Numbered from the stretch's first letter, positions 20,501 to 30,636 are shown. The stretch: 64,000 bases of DNA from Pleomorphomonas carboxyditropha (GCF_002770725.1 NZ_NQVN01000003.1:186001-250000); one strand, 5' to 3'. The notes: generated from the sequence alone by a model not told the origin. Translations and numbers: made by a program.

Positions 20501-20902
20501 ATGTCCCTCTCGTCGATGTCGTCGATTTCAGCATCGGGACTGCAGGCCGCTTCGACGCGGCTCGAGGCGGCGGCGGCCAATATCGCCAATGCCTCGTCAT
20601 CCGGACCGCTGCCGGATGCGTCGGGCGCCACCACCGCCTACTCGCCCGTAACGGTCAGGCAGTCCGACGTGCGGGGCGGCGGCGTGACGGCGCGCATCGT
20701 CAATGCCGCCGACCCCCATGTCGTGAGCTACGATCCGTCTTCGCCGGATGCCGACGCCGAGGGCATGGTCGCCGCGCCGAACGTCGACATGGCCGGCGAG
20801 CTCGTCGACGTCATGACCGCCCGCATCAGCTACGAGGCGTCGGCCAGGACGATGAAGGCGGCGAACGACATGCTGAAGACGACGCTCGACGCTTTCAGTT
20901 GA
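20501..20902 (+). CDS. FlgC-like flagellar basal-body rod C-terminal domain protein
   Basis: This 133-residue protein has the rod/hook family termini: N-terminal SASGLQAASTRLEAAAANIANASS (a DxxANNxAN-like segment) and C-terminal NVDMAGELVDVMTARISYEASARTMKAANDMLKTTLDAF, which is the FlgC-type coiled-coil tail. Normal FlgC is about 135 residues, so it is full length. ATG 20501 has CCGGAG 7 bases upstream; ATG 20495 would add two residues. No other flagellar gene is in the window, so it may be a paralogue of the FlgC encoded in the main flagellar cluster. Confidence 0.8.
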   Translation: MSLSSMSSISASGLQAASTRLEAAAANIANASSSGPLPDASGATTAYSPVTVRQSDVRGGGVTARIVNAADPHVVSYDPSSPDADAEGMVAAPNVDMAGELVDVMTARISYEASARTMKAANDMLKTTLDAFS

Positions 20903-20912
20903 CGTTGCCTCC

Positions 20913-22031
20913 TCAGGCGCGCTGCCGCTTCACCGCCTCGATGTGGCGGCCCATGGCTTCGGCCTCGGCCGGCGTGAACACCGCCGCGACGATCTCGGTC
21001 GCAAAGCGCTCGCCCTTGCCGAGCGGCGCGTGGGTCACCGGCCGGCCGTTTACCCGGGCCGGCTCGCCCGGCGATCTGACGGGGAAGGCCATGCCCACCG
21101 CCTCCTGGTCGCCGGTGCGGCAGATCCAGCGGACGCCGGCGCCGGTGTCCTTGGGCGCGAAGGACGTGTAGTCGGCCGTCCCGTCCGGATGCACCTGCAT
21201 GAAATGCGACAATCCCTCGTCGTCGGTCAGCGGATCGAAGGAGAACACCACCTCCGGCGCGAAGATCTTGTCGGAGGTCAGTGTCCCGGCCAGGCCGGGG
21301 TCCCTCGCCAGCTCGGCGATCCACTCGACATAGCCCGGCCCCGGCTCAATGTGCGGCGGGATTTCCTGCCGGACGCGCATCCCCTCGGCCGTCTCGTGCA
21401 GCGTGCCGACCAGCCGGCCGCCCTCGCGGGCGCGCCAGTTGAGATGGCCGAGATAGTGCACGGCGAGCGGCGTCGATTTCAGGTTGGTGACGGTGATGCC
21501 GATGGCGATGCGCGGCCGGCCCTCGTAGAGCTTCAGAATCGGCACCGCCTCGTAGTTGGTGGCGAAGGCGACGGTATGGTTGTAGCGGCCGGTGACGGCG
21601 ATGTAGCGGCCGCTCGCATCCTCGCCGAACAGCACGGCGGCATCGCGGTAGGGAGCGTTCGGCAATTCGCCGTGCTGCTCGCGGCGCTCCGTGGGACCGG
21701 GGGCGCCGATGGCGGTGATGCCGGCGTGCTGGAAATAGCCGCCGTAGGTCTCGAAGAACTTCTGCGTCGGGCGAGGCACGTCGAACGCCGACTTCATGCC
21801 GACGTCGCGGCCGCCGAGCCGCGCCGACCAGACGTGCTGGCCCTGGAAGGGCAGCACCACCACCTCGTCGGGGCCGTTCGACAGCCTGACGGCATCGACG
21901 CCGGAGGCAAAGCGGAAGGCCGCCGCGGTGAGCGGCCCGGCCCGGAAGATCACCCGTTCGGCTTCCGAAAACGCGACGCCGCGAAGGTCGACGGCCGCCG
22001 TCGCCCCCTCGCCCAACCTCGACAAGACCAT
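20913..22031 (-). CDS. DUF4432 aldose epimerase-like protein
   Basis: This 372-residue protein looks like a galactose mutarotase-superfamily member of the DUF4432 type: the chain holds a beta-rich fold with PFQGQHVWSARLGGRDVGM, GGYFQHAGITAIGAPGP and HYLGHLNWRARE. Members probably interconvert anomers of a sugar or sugar phosphate. The ATG at 22031 has GGGAGGAC upstream; the open frame continues upstream without a suitable start. It is single and antisense-facing to the FlgC-like gene end. Confidence 0.72.
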   Translation of the reverse strand: MVLSRLGEGATAAVDLRGVAFSEAERVIFRAGPLTAAAFRFASGVDAVRLSNGPDEVVVLPFQGQHVWSARLGGRDVGMKSAFDVPRPTQKFFETYGGYFQHAGITAIGAPGPTERREQHGELPNAPYRDAAVLFGEDASGRYIAVTGRYNHTVAFATNYEAVPILKLYEGRPRIAIGITVTNLKSTPLAVHYLGHLNWRAREGGRLVGTLHETAEGMRVRQEIPPHIEPGPGYVEWIAELARDPGLAGTLTSDKIFAPEVVFSFDPLTDDEGLSHFMQVHPDGTADYTSFAPKDTGAGVRWICRTGDQEAVGMAFPVRSPGEPARVNGRPVTHAPLGKGERFATEIVAAVFTPAEAEAMGRHIEAVKRQRA

Positions 22032-22157
22032 GCTGTCCTCCCGCAACGGGCGGCCGGGCTCCCCCCGAGTCGACGGCCGCCGGAGCGGCAGTCTGTCGTG
22101 TTTTCCACCCGGCTCCAAGGGGCGGCGACACAGCAATAGAGCTTAGTGGACGGGGGC

Positions 22158-23642
22158 CTATTCGGCGGCGGCGGTCGTCGCCGAGCCCGGCGTCGTCTGC
22201 CAGCCGAGGTCGGGCAACTGGATCAGCCGCTGGCCGCGCAGGTCGGAGGCGCAGACGAGGAAGCCGCGCTCTTCCATATAGGCAAGGAGCCGCCGCGCCC
22301 GCGACGGCGAACGGGTGCCGTAGGCGCGGGCGATGTCGGCGTCCGACGGGCATGGCGCCTTCTGAAGCGCCGCCTTGGCGACCAGCAGGAAAACGCCGCG
22401 CATGTCTTCGGGCAGCGAGGTGGCGATCAGGGTGGCCTGCTGCCAGGCGTCCTCGTCGACCGTCTCGGTCTCCACCCCGGCGCGGGCCAGCGACAGGCGC
22501 TGGCGGAAGGACTGCAGGTCGAGGCTGTCGCCGGTCACCCGCTTGATGCGGCAGCGGACCAGGAAGTCCTGGTAGAGCATCGACACCGGCTGAAAGGCGG
22601 CATCCGGCTCGGCCATCATCTCGGTGAGGATGTCCTCGATCGCCTGGTCGCGGGCGAGCCGGCCGAGCAGGTCGGCCTGGTCGGGATTGTCCTCCGGCGC
22701 CGGCGCCAACGCGGCGCGCGAACGCGACAATTCGGACAGGATGTCGGCGGTGGAAACCGGCGCGGCGGCGGCGCGCGGCGCTTCCTCGCCGGCCATCGGG
22801 CGGAAGATCAGCTCGCGGGCCGCCTCGCCGCCCTGCTCGGGCAGCGGCGTCAGCTTGGGGCCGCCGCCGCGTCCCCTGGTTTCCACCGGTCCGATCCTGA
22901 CCGGCTCCGGCCGGCGGCCGATGGCCGGACCGAGCGAGACGAATTCGCCGCGCTGAAGGTTGCGGAACATCTCGGCCTGCCGGCGCTCCATGCCGAGAAG
23001 GTCGGCGGCGCGCGCCATGTCGATGTCGAGGAAGGTGCGGCCCATCAGGAAGTTGGAGGCCTCGGCGGCGACGTTCTTGGCGAGCTTGGCGAGCCGCTGG
23101 GTGGCGATGACGCCGGCAAGGCCGCGCTTGCGGCCGCGGCACATCAGGTTGGTCATGGCGGCGAGCGAGGCGCGGCGCGCCTCACCGTCGGCCTCGCCGG
23201 AGGCGGCCGGCGCGAACAGTTGCGCCTCGTCGACCACCACCAGCATCGGGTACCAATAGTCGCGCTCGGCGTCGAACAGGCCGTTCAGGAAGGCGGCGGC
23301 CGCCCGCACCTGACCGTCGACGTCGAGTCCCTCGAGATTGAGCACGACGGAAACGCGGTGCTTGCGGACGCGGGCGGCGATCAGCGCCAGATCGCGTTCG
23401 GAACAGTTGGCGTCGACCACGACATGGCCGAAACGGTCGGCCAGCGTCACGAAGTCGCCCTCGGGATCGATGACGGCCTGCTGGACCCATTCGGCGCTCT
23501 GCTCGAGCAGGCGACGCAGGAGATGCGATTTGCCGGAGCCGGAATTGCCCTGGACCAGCAGACGGGTGGCAAGCAGTTCCTCGAGGTCGAAGGCGGCATG
23601 CGTGCCGTTCGCCCTGTTGCCGATGTCCACGCTGAAGGTCAT
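22158..23642 (-). CDS. HerA-like / DUF87 ATP-binding protein
   Basis: This 494-residue P-loop ATPase has Walker A GNSGSGKSH at about residue 34, a Walker B LVVVDEAQLFAP at about 135 and a sensor/arginine region GRKRGLAGVIATQRLAKL, the pattern of HerA/FtsK-type DUF87 ATPases. Residues 250-494 form a separate alpha-helical C-terminal part with winged-helix-like LLAYMEERGFLVC near the end. HerA proteins act in DNA end processing or in defence with NurA- or SIR2-type partners, but no partner nuclease is adjacent. The start ATG 23642 was chosen because the sequence after it begins the domain; the upstream extension is basic and unlike a domain. Confidence 0.75.
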   Translation of the reverse strand: MTFSVDIGNRANGTHAAFDLEELLATRLLVQGNSGSGKSHLLRRLLEQSAEWVQQAVIDPEGDFVTLADRFGHVVVDANCSERDLALIAARVRKHRVSVVLNLEGLDVDGQVRAAAAFLNGLFDAERDYWYPMLVVVDEAQLFAPAASGEADGEARRASLAAMTNLMCRGRKRGLAGVIATQRLAKLAKNVAAEASNFLMGRTFLDIDMARAADLLGMERRQAEMFRNLQRGEFVSLGPAIGRRPEPVRIGPVETRGRGGGPKLTPLPEQGGEAARELIFRPMAGEEAPRAAAAPVSTADILSELSRSRAALAPAPEDNPDQADLLGRLARDQAIEDILTEMMAEPDAAFQPVSMLYQDFLVRCRIKRVTGDSLDLQSFRQRLSLARAGVETETVDEDAWQQATLIATSLPEDMRGVFLLVAKAALQKAPCPSDADIARAYGTRSPSRARRLLAYMEERGFLVCASDLRGQRLIQLPDLGWQTTPGSATTAAAE

Positions 23643-23792
23643 GCCGAGGTCTTCGTCCCACGCCACCGATCGTTCCGGCCGCGTCTTTCGCGGGCCGGTT
23701 TCTTCTGTCGACCGATTCGGCCGCCTTGGCCAAGAGCGAAGCAAGATGGTAACGCTGTCTTCTCCCGTGATTCACAGGCTGGAGGTCCGGCT

Positions 23793-24314
23793 ATGGTCCG
23801 CATCGCGCTTCTCACCGTTTCCGACCGCGCCGCGCGCGGCGACTACGAAGACCTGTCGGGGCCGGCGATCGCCGCCTGGCTCGGCAAGGCCGTCACCTCG
23901 CCCTACGAACTGTTGACCCAGGTGGTCGCGGATGGCGTCGACAACGTCGGCGGCGAGCTGGTCCGGCTCTGCGACGAGGAGCGGGTCGATCTGATCCTCA
24001 CCACGGGCGGCACCGGCCCCAGCCCGCGCGACCTCACGCCGGAGGCGATGAAGGTGGTGCTGGAGAAGGAGCTGCCGGGCTTCGGCGAACTGATGCGCCG
24101 CATCAGCCTCGAGACGGTGCCGACCGCCATCCTGTCGCGCCAGACGGCCGGTACGCGCGGCACGACGCTGATCGTCAACCTGCCCGGCAAGCCGGCGTCG
24201 ATCGCCGTCTGCCTCGACGCCGTCTTCCCGGCCATCCCCTACTGCCTTGACCTGATCGGCGCCGGCCGTATAGATACCGATCCTGTCGTCTGTCCGGCTT
24301 TCCGGCCGGCATAG
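23793..24314 (+). CDS. mog: Molybdopterin adenylyltransferase Mog/MoaB
   Basis: This 173-residue enzyme adenylates molybdopterin before molybdenum insertion. Signatures are LLTVSDRAARGDYEDLSGPAI at residues 5-25, LTTGGTGPSPRDLTPEA at about 69-85 and LPGKPASI near 127. GGAGG lies 8 bases upstream of the ATG. It supplies cofactor for the Mo hydroxylase encoded at the left end; the divergent neighbour is the HerA-like gene. Confidence 0.9.
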   Translation: MVRIALLTVSDRAARGDYEDLSGPAIAAWLGKAVTSPYELLTQVVADGVDNVGGELVRLCDEERVDLILTTGGTGPSPRDLTPEAMKVVLEKELPGFGELMRRISLETVPTAILSRQTAGTRGTTLIVNLPGKPASIAVCLDAVFPAIPYCLDLIGAGRIDTDPVVCPAFRPA

Positions 24315-24329
24315 GACCGCATCTTCAAG

Positions 24330-24359
24330 TTGCTTGCGATAAGCCGTTTCTCGTAGTAT
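24330..24359 (+). promoter_or_regulatory. Candidate promoter of cspA with long leader
   Basis: TTGCTT (24330-24335), 18 bases, TAGTAT (24354-24359). A start near 24366 would leave a leader of about 150 bases before cspA, as is usual for cold-shock genes, with a small GGGG-TCAT-CCCC hairpin inside it. Confidence 0.35.
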
Positions 24360-24517
24360 GAGAGATAATCGATTTTGGCCAGACCATCGGCCCTGAACGC
24401 CTGGGGTCATCCCCCGCGACGTGACGACCTTTCCAAATTCGGTAACCACCCAGTCACACGCTCCAGTGCGGGTGCGTGGCTTTCTTAAATTCGACTTTCT
24501 ACGGAAAGGATCTCATC

Positions 24518-24727
24518 ATGGCTCTAGGTACCGTCAAGTGGTTCAACGCCACCAAGGGCTACGGCTTCATTGCTCCGGACGCCGGCGGCCCGGACGTCTT
24601 CGTTCACATCTCGGCTGTCGAGCGCTCCGGTCTCGGCTCGCTCAACGACGGCCAGAAGGTGAACTTCGAGGTCGTGCAGGACCGCCGTTCCGGCAAGTCC
24701 TCGGCCGACAACCTGTCCGCCGCCTGA
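24518..24727 (+). CDS. cspA: Cold-shock protein CspA family
   Basis: This 69-residue single cold-shock domain binds single-stranded RNA and DNA. RNP1 is KGYGFI at about 13-18 and RNP2 is VFVHIS at about 28-33; length is exact for the family. GAAAGGATCTCATC precedes the ATG. A strong terminator ends the transcript 30 bases downstream. Confidence 0.97.
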   Translation: MALGTVKWFNATKGYGFIAPDAGGPDVFVHISAVERSGLGSLNDGQKVNFEVVQDRRSGKSSADNLSAA

Positions 24728-24750
24728 TCTCACGATCGGCAGGCAGCCTA

Positions 24751-24788
24751 AAAAAGCCCCGCGGGAGAGTCCTCTCCCGCGGGGTTTT
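24751..24788. terminator. Bidirectional rho-independent terminator
   Basis: CCCCGCGGGAGAG (24757-24769), TC, CTCTCCCGCGGGG (24772-24784) form a 13-bp stem followed by TTTT and preceded by an A-run. It serves cspA on the plus strand and cytochrome b561 on the minus strand. Confidence 0.93.
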
Positions 24789-24809
24789 CGTTTGCGGGGA
24801 CGAGAGCCG

Positions 24810-25307
24810 TCAGTTGGTGCCCGGCACCATCATGCGGCGCAGGGTGGAGTCCTTCAGCACGAAGTGATGGTAGAGCGCCGCCGCCGCGTGAAGCACGATG
24901 AGCAGCACGAAGATCGGCTTGTTGGCGGCATGGAGCTCGCCGAAGGTGCGCATGTCGACATACTGGGCGAGAAGCCCGGTGACCGGCGTGACGATCAGCA
25001 TCAGATAGAAGAGATAGTGCAGGGCTTCGCCGGCCCTCACCTGCAGGGCGGGCCCCGGCACGGAGGCCGGAACGCCGACGGTCAGGCGAAGACCGAGACG
25101 GGCCAGCGTCAGCACGAGAACGGCGATGCCGACGCCGACATGCAGATAATAGCCCGTCAGGAGCGGCGCGACGTCCTGTCCGGAACGCAGGAAGTAATTG
25201 TAGCGTCCCATGTCATCGCCGAAGATCAGCTGGAAAAACACCAGAAGGACGATCAGCCAGTGGAGCGAAAGCTGAAGCGCGGTATAGCCAGTGGACTGCT
25301 TGGCCAT
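24810..25307 (-). CDS. Cytochrome b561
   Basis: This 165-residue integral membrane dihaem cytochrome b has four hydrophobic helices. Candidate haem-ligand histidines appear in LHWLIVLL (helix 1), YLHVGVG (helix 2), ALHYLFYLML (helix 3) and VLHAAAALYHH (helix 4). It passes electrons between the quinone pool and periplasmic acceptors such as superoxide. GGGAGG lies just upstream of the ATG. It faces cspA across a shared terminator. Confidence 0.9.
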   Translation of the reverse strand: MAKQSTGYTALQLSLHWLIVLLVFFQLIFGDDMGRYNYFLRSGQDVAPLLTGYYLHVGVGIAVLVLTLARLGLRLTVGVPASVPGPALQVRAGEALHYLFYLMLIVTPVTGLLAQYVDMRTFGELHAANKPIFVLLIVLHAAAALYHHFVLKDSTLRRMMVPGTN

Positions 25308-25426
25308 GGCGGCCTCCCACGATGGTTAACGGCGGCGAGCTTACACCAAATACGACGACCACCAATCGGCAAGATGCCGGCGGACGATCGGAAAGTGTAA
25401 CGGTCTGTCGCGACGAAAGCCGCCGG

Positions 25427-27724
25427 TCACCGCCGCTTCATGGCGGCGGCCAGCGCGGCGGCCATGGCGCTGTTGCCGGCCGGCGGCGGCGGGGGAGCGC
25501 GGCGATCCGGACGGCCGCCGCCGGTGCCCTTCGGCGCGCCGTCGTCGTCCTTGCGCATGGAAAGACCGATGCGCTTGCGCTTGACGTCCACCTCGACGAC
25601 GCGGACCTTCACCACGTCGCCGGCCTTCACCACATCGCGCGGATCCTTCACGAAGCGGTCGGCCAACTGGCTGACATGCACCAGACCGTCCTGGTGGACG
25701 CCGATATCGACGAAGGCGCCGAAGGCGGCGACGTTGGTCACCGTGCCCTCGAGCACCATGCCGGGCTTGAGGTCGGCGATGTCCTCGACGCCTTCGGCGA
25801 AGGTCGCGGTGCGGAATTCGGGGCGCGGATCGCGACCGGGCTTTTCCAGCTCGGTCAGGATGTCGCGCACCGTCGGCAGGCCGAAGCGCTCGTCGACGAA
25901 CTTCGCCGGGTTGAGCGCCTTCAGCGCGGCGCTGTCGCCCATCAACTGGCGGATATCGCGGCCGCAGGCGGCGACGATGCGGCGGGCGACGCCATAGGCT
26001 TCCGGATGCACCGAGGACGCATCGAGCGGCTCGTCGCCGCCCCGGATGCGCAGGAAGCCGGCGGCCTGCTCGAAGGTCTTGGCGCCGAGGCGCGGCACCT
26101 CCATCAGCCCCTTGCGGCTGCGGAAGGCGCCCGACGCGTCGCGATGGGCGACGATCGCCTCGGCGAGCGACGGGCCGAGACCGGAGACGCGGGACAGAAG
26201 CGGCGCCGAAGCGGTGTTGAGATCGACGCCGACGGCGTTCACCGCGTCCTCGACCACGGCATCGAGCGCCCTGGCCAGATGCCCCTGGTCGACGTCATGC
26301 TGATACTGGCCGACGCCGATCGACTTCGGCTCGATCTTGACCAGCTCGGCCAGCGGGTCCTGAAGGCGGCGGGCGATGGAAACGGCGCCGCGCAGCGAAA
26401 CGTCGAGGCCGGGAAACTCGCGGGCCGCCAGCTCGGACGCCGAATAGACCGAGGCGCCGGCCTCGCTCACCACCACCTTGGTGGGCTTCGGCGCGGGCAG
26501 GTCGGCTATCAGCGCGGCGGCGAGGCGATCGGTCTCGCGGCTGGCCGTGCCGTTGCCGATGGCGATCAATTCCACCTTGTGCTTGCGGACCAGCGCCGAC
26601 AGGGTGGCGAGCGCGCCCGCCACGTCGTTCCTCGGCTGGAAGGGATAGACGGTGGCGGTGTCCAGGAGCTTGCCGGTGGCGTCGACCACTGCGACCTTGA
26701 CGCCGGTGCGGATGCCGGGATCGAGGCCCATGGTGGAGCGGGCGCCGGCCGGCGCGGCCAGCAGCAAGTCCTTGAGATTGTCGGCGAAGACGCGGATCGC
26801 CTCGGTCTCGGCCTTTTCCCTCAGCGTGCCCATCAGGTCGAGGGAGAGCGAAAGCTGCAGCTTCACCCGCCAGGTCCAGCGGCAGACGTCGAACAGGAAG
26901 CCCTCGGCCGGCAGCCTCGCCGGAACGGCGATCGAGAAGGCCTCCGCCACCATGCGCTCGACCGGCTTGACCGGCGCCGGATCGTCGGCGTCGATTTCCA
27001 GCTCGAGGGCGAGCACCTCCTCGTTGCGGCCGCGCAGCATGGCGAGCGCCCGGTGGCTCGGCACCGTCGCCCAGCGTTCGCGGTGATCGAAATAGTCGGA
27101 GAATTTCTCGCCGGCGGTCTCCTTGCCGGCGATGACCGACGAGCGCAGCACGGCGCGGTCCGCGAGATAGGCGCGCAGGCGGCCGACCAGTTCCGGCGTT
27201 TCGGCGAAGCGCTCGGCCAGGATATCGCGGGCGCCGTCGAGCGCCGCCTTGATGTCGGGCACCGCCTCCGTGACATAGGCGGCGGCGGTCGCCGCCGGCT
27301 CCAGCGTCCGGTCGGCGAACAGCGCGTCGGCCAGCGGCCCGAGCCCTTTTTCCTTGGCGATCTCGCCCTTGGTCCGGCGCTTCGGCTTGAAGGGGGCGTA
27401 AAGGTCCTCGATTTCCGCCTTGGTGACCGCAGCGGCGATCTTTGCGGAGAGGTCGGGCGTCAGCTTGCCCTGCCCGTCGATGGCGGCCAGGACGGCGGCG
27501 CGGCGGGTCTCGAGCTCGCGGCGATAGGCGAGCCGCTCCTCGAGCTTGCGCAGTTGCGTGTCGTCGAGCCCGCCGGTGGCTTCCTTGCGGTAGCGGGCGA
27601 CGAAGGGCACCGTCGCGCCCTCGTCGAGCAGACCGATGGCCGATGCCGCCTGGGCCGGCCGACAGCCGATCTCGCTGGCGATGGCCTCGACGATGCGGGC
27701 TTCGACGGCTGCGGAAAGGGTCAT
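25427..27724 (-). CDS. tex: Tex family RNA-binding transcription accessory protein
   Basis: This 765-residue protein has the Tex order: N-terminal helical region ([30 protein letters not shown]), YqgF-like nuclease fold around [16 protein letters not shown], helix-hairpin-helix [12 protein letters not shown] and [18 protein letters not shown], and a C-terminal S1 domain ([30 protein letters not shown]). Tex affects transcription and stress tolerance. ATG 27724 has GGGAG upstream; a longer frame to 27781 is not supported. Confidence 0.95.
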   Translation of the reverse strand: MTLSAAVEARIVEAIASEIGCRPAQAASAIGLLDEGATVPFVARYRKEATGGLDDTQLRKLEERLAYRRELETRRAAVLAAIDGQGKLTPDLSAKIAAAVTKAEIEDLYAPFKPKRRTKGEIAKEKGLGPLADALFADRTLEPAATAAAYVTEAVPDIKAALDGARDILAERFAETPELVGRLRAYLADRAVLRSSVIAGKETAGEKFSDYFDHRERWATVPSHRALAMLRGRNEEVLALELEIDADDPAPVKPVERMVAEAFSIAVPARLPAEGFLFDVCRWTWRVKLQLSLSLDLMGTLREKAETEAIRVFADNLKDLLLAAPAGARSTMGLDPGIRTGVKVAVVDATGKLLDTATVYPFQPRNDVAGALATLSALVRKHKVELIAIGNGTASRETDRLAAALIADLPAPKPTKVVVSEAGASVYSASELAAREFPGLDVSLRGAVSIARRLQDPLAELVKIEPKSIGVGQYQHDVDQGHLARALDAVVEDAVNAVGVDLNTASAPLLSRVSGLGPSLAEAIVAHRDASGAFRSRKGLMEVPRLGAKTFEQAAGFLRIRGGDEPLDASSVHPEAYGVARRIVAACGRDIRQLMGDSAALKALNPAKFVDERFGLPTVRDILTELEKPGRDPRPEFRTATFAEGVEDIADLKPGMVLEGTVTNVAAFGAFVDIGVHQDGLVHVSQLADRFVKDPRDVVKAGDVVKVRVVEVDVKRKRIGLSMRKDDDGAPKGTGGGRPDRRAPPPPPAGNSAMAAALAAAMKRR

Positions 27725-27833
27725 GTCACGGCTCCCTTGAAAGAAGGCCGCGACATTAGGCATGTCATCCGGGCGGCGCAACGGCGCCGGCCGGTCTTGT
27801 CAACAAGCTGTCCATTGCGGCCCGGCGGCGACC

Positions 27834-28115
27834 TTAGCCGGAGACCACCTTGAGCGAGGGCTTCTTGGCGGATTCCTTCTTGGCGGCGGGCTTTTTCACA
27901 GCCGGCGCCTTGGCTTCGGCCGGCTCCTTCTTGGCCGGTTCCTTCTTGGCCACCGCGGCACGCGGCTTGCGCGCCGCCTTGGGCTTGGCCTCCGCCTCGG
28001 CGCGGACGATCGCCTCGGCTTCCAGCCAGTGCTGATCGGCCCGGCCTTCGGGCTCTCCCTCGGCCTGCCAGAGTTCGCGCGCCTTGGCCCTGATCTTGGC
28101 TTCGATATCGGACAT
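27834..28115 (-). CDS. DUF2934 protein with Lys/Ala-Pro-rich tail
   Basis: Residues 1-40 are a DUF2934 domain (IRAKARELWQAEGEPEGRADQHWLEAEAIV). Residues 45-85 form a histone H1-like tail with repeated KKEPA and KKPA units, very basic. GAGAGGATTTCGAC precedes the ATG 28115. DUF2934 proteins are common in alphaproteobacteria with unknown role; the tail suggests nucleic-acid binding. Confidence 0.8.
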   Translation of the reverse strand: MSDIEAKIRAKARELWQAEGEPEGRADQHWLEAEAIVRAEAEAKPKAARKPRAAVAKKEPAKKEPAEAKAPAVKKPAAKKESAKKPSLKVVSG

Positions 28116-28435
28116 GTCGAAATCCTCTCTTGTTCGGAACCCGGCCATGAGATGCCGGATGCGGCATCCCTTCAGGGGCGTTCGGGACAATAAACTGGAC
28201 CCTTCGACCCGACGGCTTCTCAGCCGAAACCGTAACGAGAATAATGTAGCGCAGCACCCGCCGTCTGAGAAGGCAACGACCGGCCGAAAACGGCACGCCG
28301 GCAAAGACTTTTGCCGACGGTCGCCGTGGGTGGAACGCTTTTCGCCGCAACGCGCCGAACCAGGCCTCGTAAAGGGACGGTTGCCGACGTCCGGCCGATG
28401 CCCCAAACTCGCCTGCCGCAACCGAGGAGGCGCGC

Positions 28436-28819
28436 ATGACCCATCCTTTCCTTATCCCGGGCAAGGGGCTCCGGGAATTCTATACCCCGGAGCGCTGCTT
28501 CATCACCGAGCTTCTCAGCCATCCTTCGCGGGAGGTGTCGCTGGCGCGGGCCCGCGTTGCGCCCGGCGTCACAACTCAACTGCACGCCCTCGACGTCGAG
28601 GAGACCTACGTGATCGAAACGGGGAGCGGCGTGATGGAGGTCGGCGGCGATCGTTTCCGCGTCGGTCCCGGCGACGGCGTCCGCATTCCCACGGGAACGC
28701 CCCAGCGCATCGAGAACGACGGCGTCACCGATCTCGTTTTTCTCTGCCTCTGCCAGCCGCGCTTCCGCGCCGAGGGCTACGCCGATCTCGAAACCCAGGC
28801 CGACGGGCCGTCGCCGTGA
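28436..28819 (+). CDS. Small cupin-domain protein
   Basis: This 127-residue single-domain cupin has motif 1 approximating ARVAPGVTTQLHALDVEETYVIETGSG and motif 2 GPGDGVRIPTGTPQRIEN. One usual metal ligand is replaced (only one clear His, with Glu, in motif 1; no motif-2 His), so metal binding may be altered or absent. Start ATG 28436 follows GAGGAGGCGCGC. The substrate is unknown; it lies divergent from DUF2934. Confidence 0.75.
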   Translation: MTHPFLIPGKGLREFYTPERCFITELLSHPSREVSLARARVAPGVTTQLHALDVEETYVIETGSGVMEVGGDRFRVGPGDGVRIPTGTPQRIENDGVTDLVFLCLCQPRFRAEGYADLETQADGPSP

Positions 28820-29037
28820 GCCTTGACGACGAGAGGTCATGCCCCGCGTATGTAATGCAGATAGAACCCTCGATGGAGGATACGCATATAAGTAGTATAT
28901 CGCGGGCCGCGAGACGCAACCTCCTTAAATATCGACGGTTTTCCTAATTCCTTTACGAACGGGTAAGATGTTTGGCGCGACAAAGGCCGGACGTCGGGTG
29001 CATCCGTTGCGCCGACCCGCACCATAAAGGAACCGGC

Positions 29038-30399
29038 ATGTCCGCTCCCTCGACTCTTGCCCCTGACATGCGTCAACGCCTTGGTTTCCACGCCATCGAC
29101 GACACCGTCGCCGCGACCCTCCGCGAGCACCGCTCCTACATCTCCGGCATCCTTGCAGAGGGCATCGAAGCCTTCTATCGGCACATCGCCGAATTCCCCG
29201 AGACCAAGCGCTTCTTCCGGTCGCCCGAGCACATGGCCCATGCCAAGGCAGCGCAGCTCAAGCATTGGGAACGGGTGCTGGACGGCCGCTTCGACGAGGC
29301 CTACTTCCAGTCGGTGTCGAAGATCGGCGAAACGCACTATCGGATCGGCCTGTCGCCCACCTGGTATATCGGCGGCTACGACTTCCTGCTCGCCACGCTC
29401 ATCGGCCGCATCAACAAGGACTATTCCGGCGGCCTGTTCAAGGGCGGCCGGGAAGAGACGCGGCTCAAGCTGCTGCAGGCCCTCAGCAAGGCCGTCATGG
29501 TCGACATGGATTTTGCCATTTCGGTCTACATCGACGCTGAACGGGCGGCGCGCCACAGCCTGATCGACCGGGTCACCCAGGAGTTCGAATCGTCGGTCGG
29601 CGCCATCGCCGACAAGGTGCTGGCCTCGGCCAAGGACATGGCGGCCCTGACCAGCGATCTCGACCAGGCGACCGACAGCGCCGCCGAGCGCGCCAAGAGC
29701 GTGACGCGCGGCGCCGAGACGGCCTCGGCCAACGTTGCGACCGTCGCCGCCGCCACCGAGGAACTGACCGGCTCGATCGCCGAGATCACCAGGCAGGTCG
29801 AGGAATCGAGCCGCGTCGCCGCCGAGGCGGCCGCCGACGCCGTCCGCACCTCGACGCAGATCAAGGAACTTTCCGAGGCGGCCAAGAAGATCGGCGACGT
29901 CGTCGACCTCATCGACAACATCGCCTCGCAGACCAACCTCCTGGCGCTCAACGCCACCATCGAGGCGGCGCGGGCCGGCGAGGCGGGCAAGGGCTTTGCC
30001 GTGGTCGCCGCCGAGGTCAAGCAGCTCGCCGACCAGACCGCCAAGGCGACGTCGACCATCGCCGACCAGATCAACGGCATCCAGTCGTCGACCGAGCAGT
30101 CGGTGGCGGCGATCAATGCGATTTCCAGCGTTATTGCCCGCCTCAGCGAGATCTCCAACGTCATCGCCGCCTCGGTGGAAGAACAGGGCACGGCCACGCT
30201 CGACATCTCGCGCAACCTCAACCAGGCTTCGTCCAGCACCGCCGAGGTGACCGAACACATCGACGGCGTGTCGCAGGCCAACGCGGCGGCGGTTGACGCC
30301 AGCGAGCGGATGAAGAGCGGCGCCACCGAGCTCGACGAGACCTGCGCCTGCCTGCGCTCGGAGATCAAGGGCTTCCTCGCCAAGGTGCGCGGCGCCTGA
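29038..30399 (+). CDS. Globin-coupled methyl-accepting chemotaxis protein
   Basis: This 453-residue soluble receptor has an N-terminal sensor globin (residues 12-170) with the probable proximal haem ligand H76 ([10 protein letters not shown]), followed by a coiled coil and an MCP signalling domain whose hairpin tip reads [22 protein letters not shown] (as two parts around residue 300), with [20 protein letters not shown]. No membrane segment is seen, so it is cytoplasmic and would sense O2 (or another haem gas) like HemAT. ATG 29038 follows AAAGGAACCGGC. No che gene is in the window. A terminator follows. Confidence 0.93.
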   Translation: MSAPSTLAPDMRQRLGFHAIDDTVAATLREHRSYISGILAEGIEAFYRHIAEFPETKRFFRSPEHMAHAKAAQLKHWERVLDGRFDEAYFQSVSKIGETHYRIGLSPTWYIGGYDFLLATLIGRINKDYSGGLFKGGREETRLKLLQALSKAVMVDMDFAISVYIDAERAARHSLIDRVTQEFESSVGAIADKVLASAKDMAALTSDLDQATDSAAERAKSVTRGAETASANVATVAAATEELTGSIAEITRQVEESSRVAAEAAADAVRTSTQIKELSEAAKKIGDVVDLIDNIASQTNLLALNATIEAARAGEAGKGFAVVAAEVKQLADQTAKATSTIADQINGIQSSTEQSVAAINAISSVIARLSEISNVIAASVEEQGTATLDISRNLNQASSSTAEVTEHIDGVSQANAAAVDASERMKSGATELDETCACLRSEIKGFLAKVRGA

Positions 30400-30433
30400 C
30401 GGCACGGCCCGGATGCGGCGGCAACGATGAATT

Positions 30434-30469
30434 GGGACGGTCGCCCGAAGGCGGCTGTCCCTGCTTTTT
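30434..30469 (+). terminator. Rho-independent terminator of the globin receptor gene
   Basis: GGGACGGTCGCC (30434-30445), CGAA tetraloop, GGCGGCTGTCCC (30450-30461) make a 12-bp stem with two G-U pairs, then TGCTTTTTC. Confidence 0.85.
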
Positions 30470-30636
30470 CATCTGCCGACCGGCCGGTGAGCATCACGTT
30501 CATCAGGGCGCCGCGAGCCCGTCTCAGCCATGCGTCTACCCGCCGGCGAACGCTTTGCGCCGCCGCCGCCCTTGCTTTTTCGGCAAAACGGTCCCATCCG
30601 TCAGGCAACACGCCTTCCACCGAGATGGACCAAGCC

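Noticed and set aside
30427-30636. N-terminal extension of IlvD
   Set aside because: Extension overlaps the terminator of the upstream gene; the family start [14 protein letters not shown] is at 30637.
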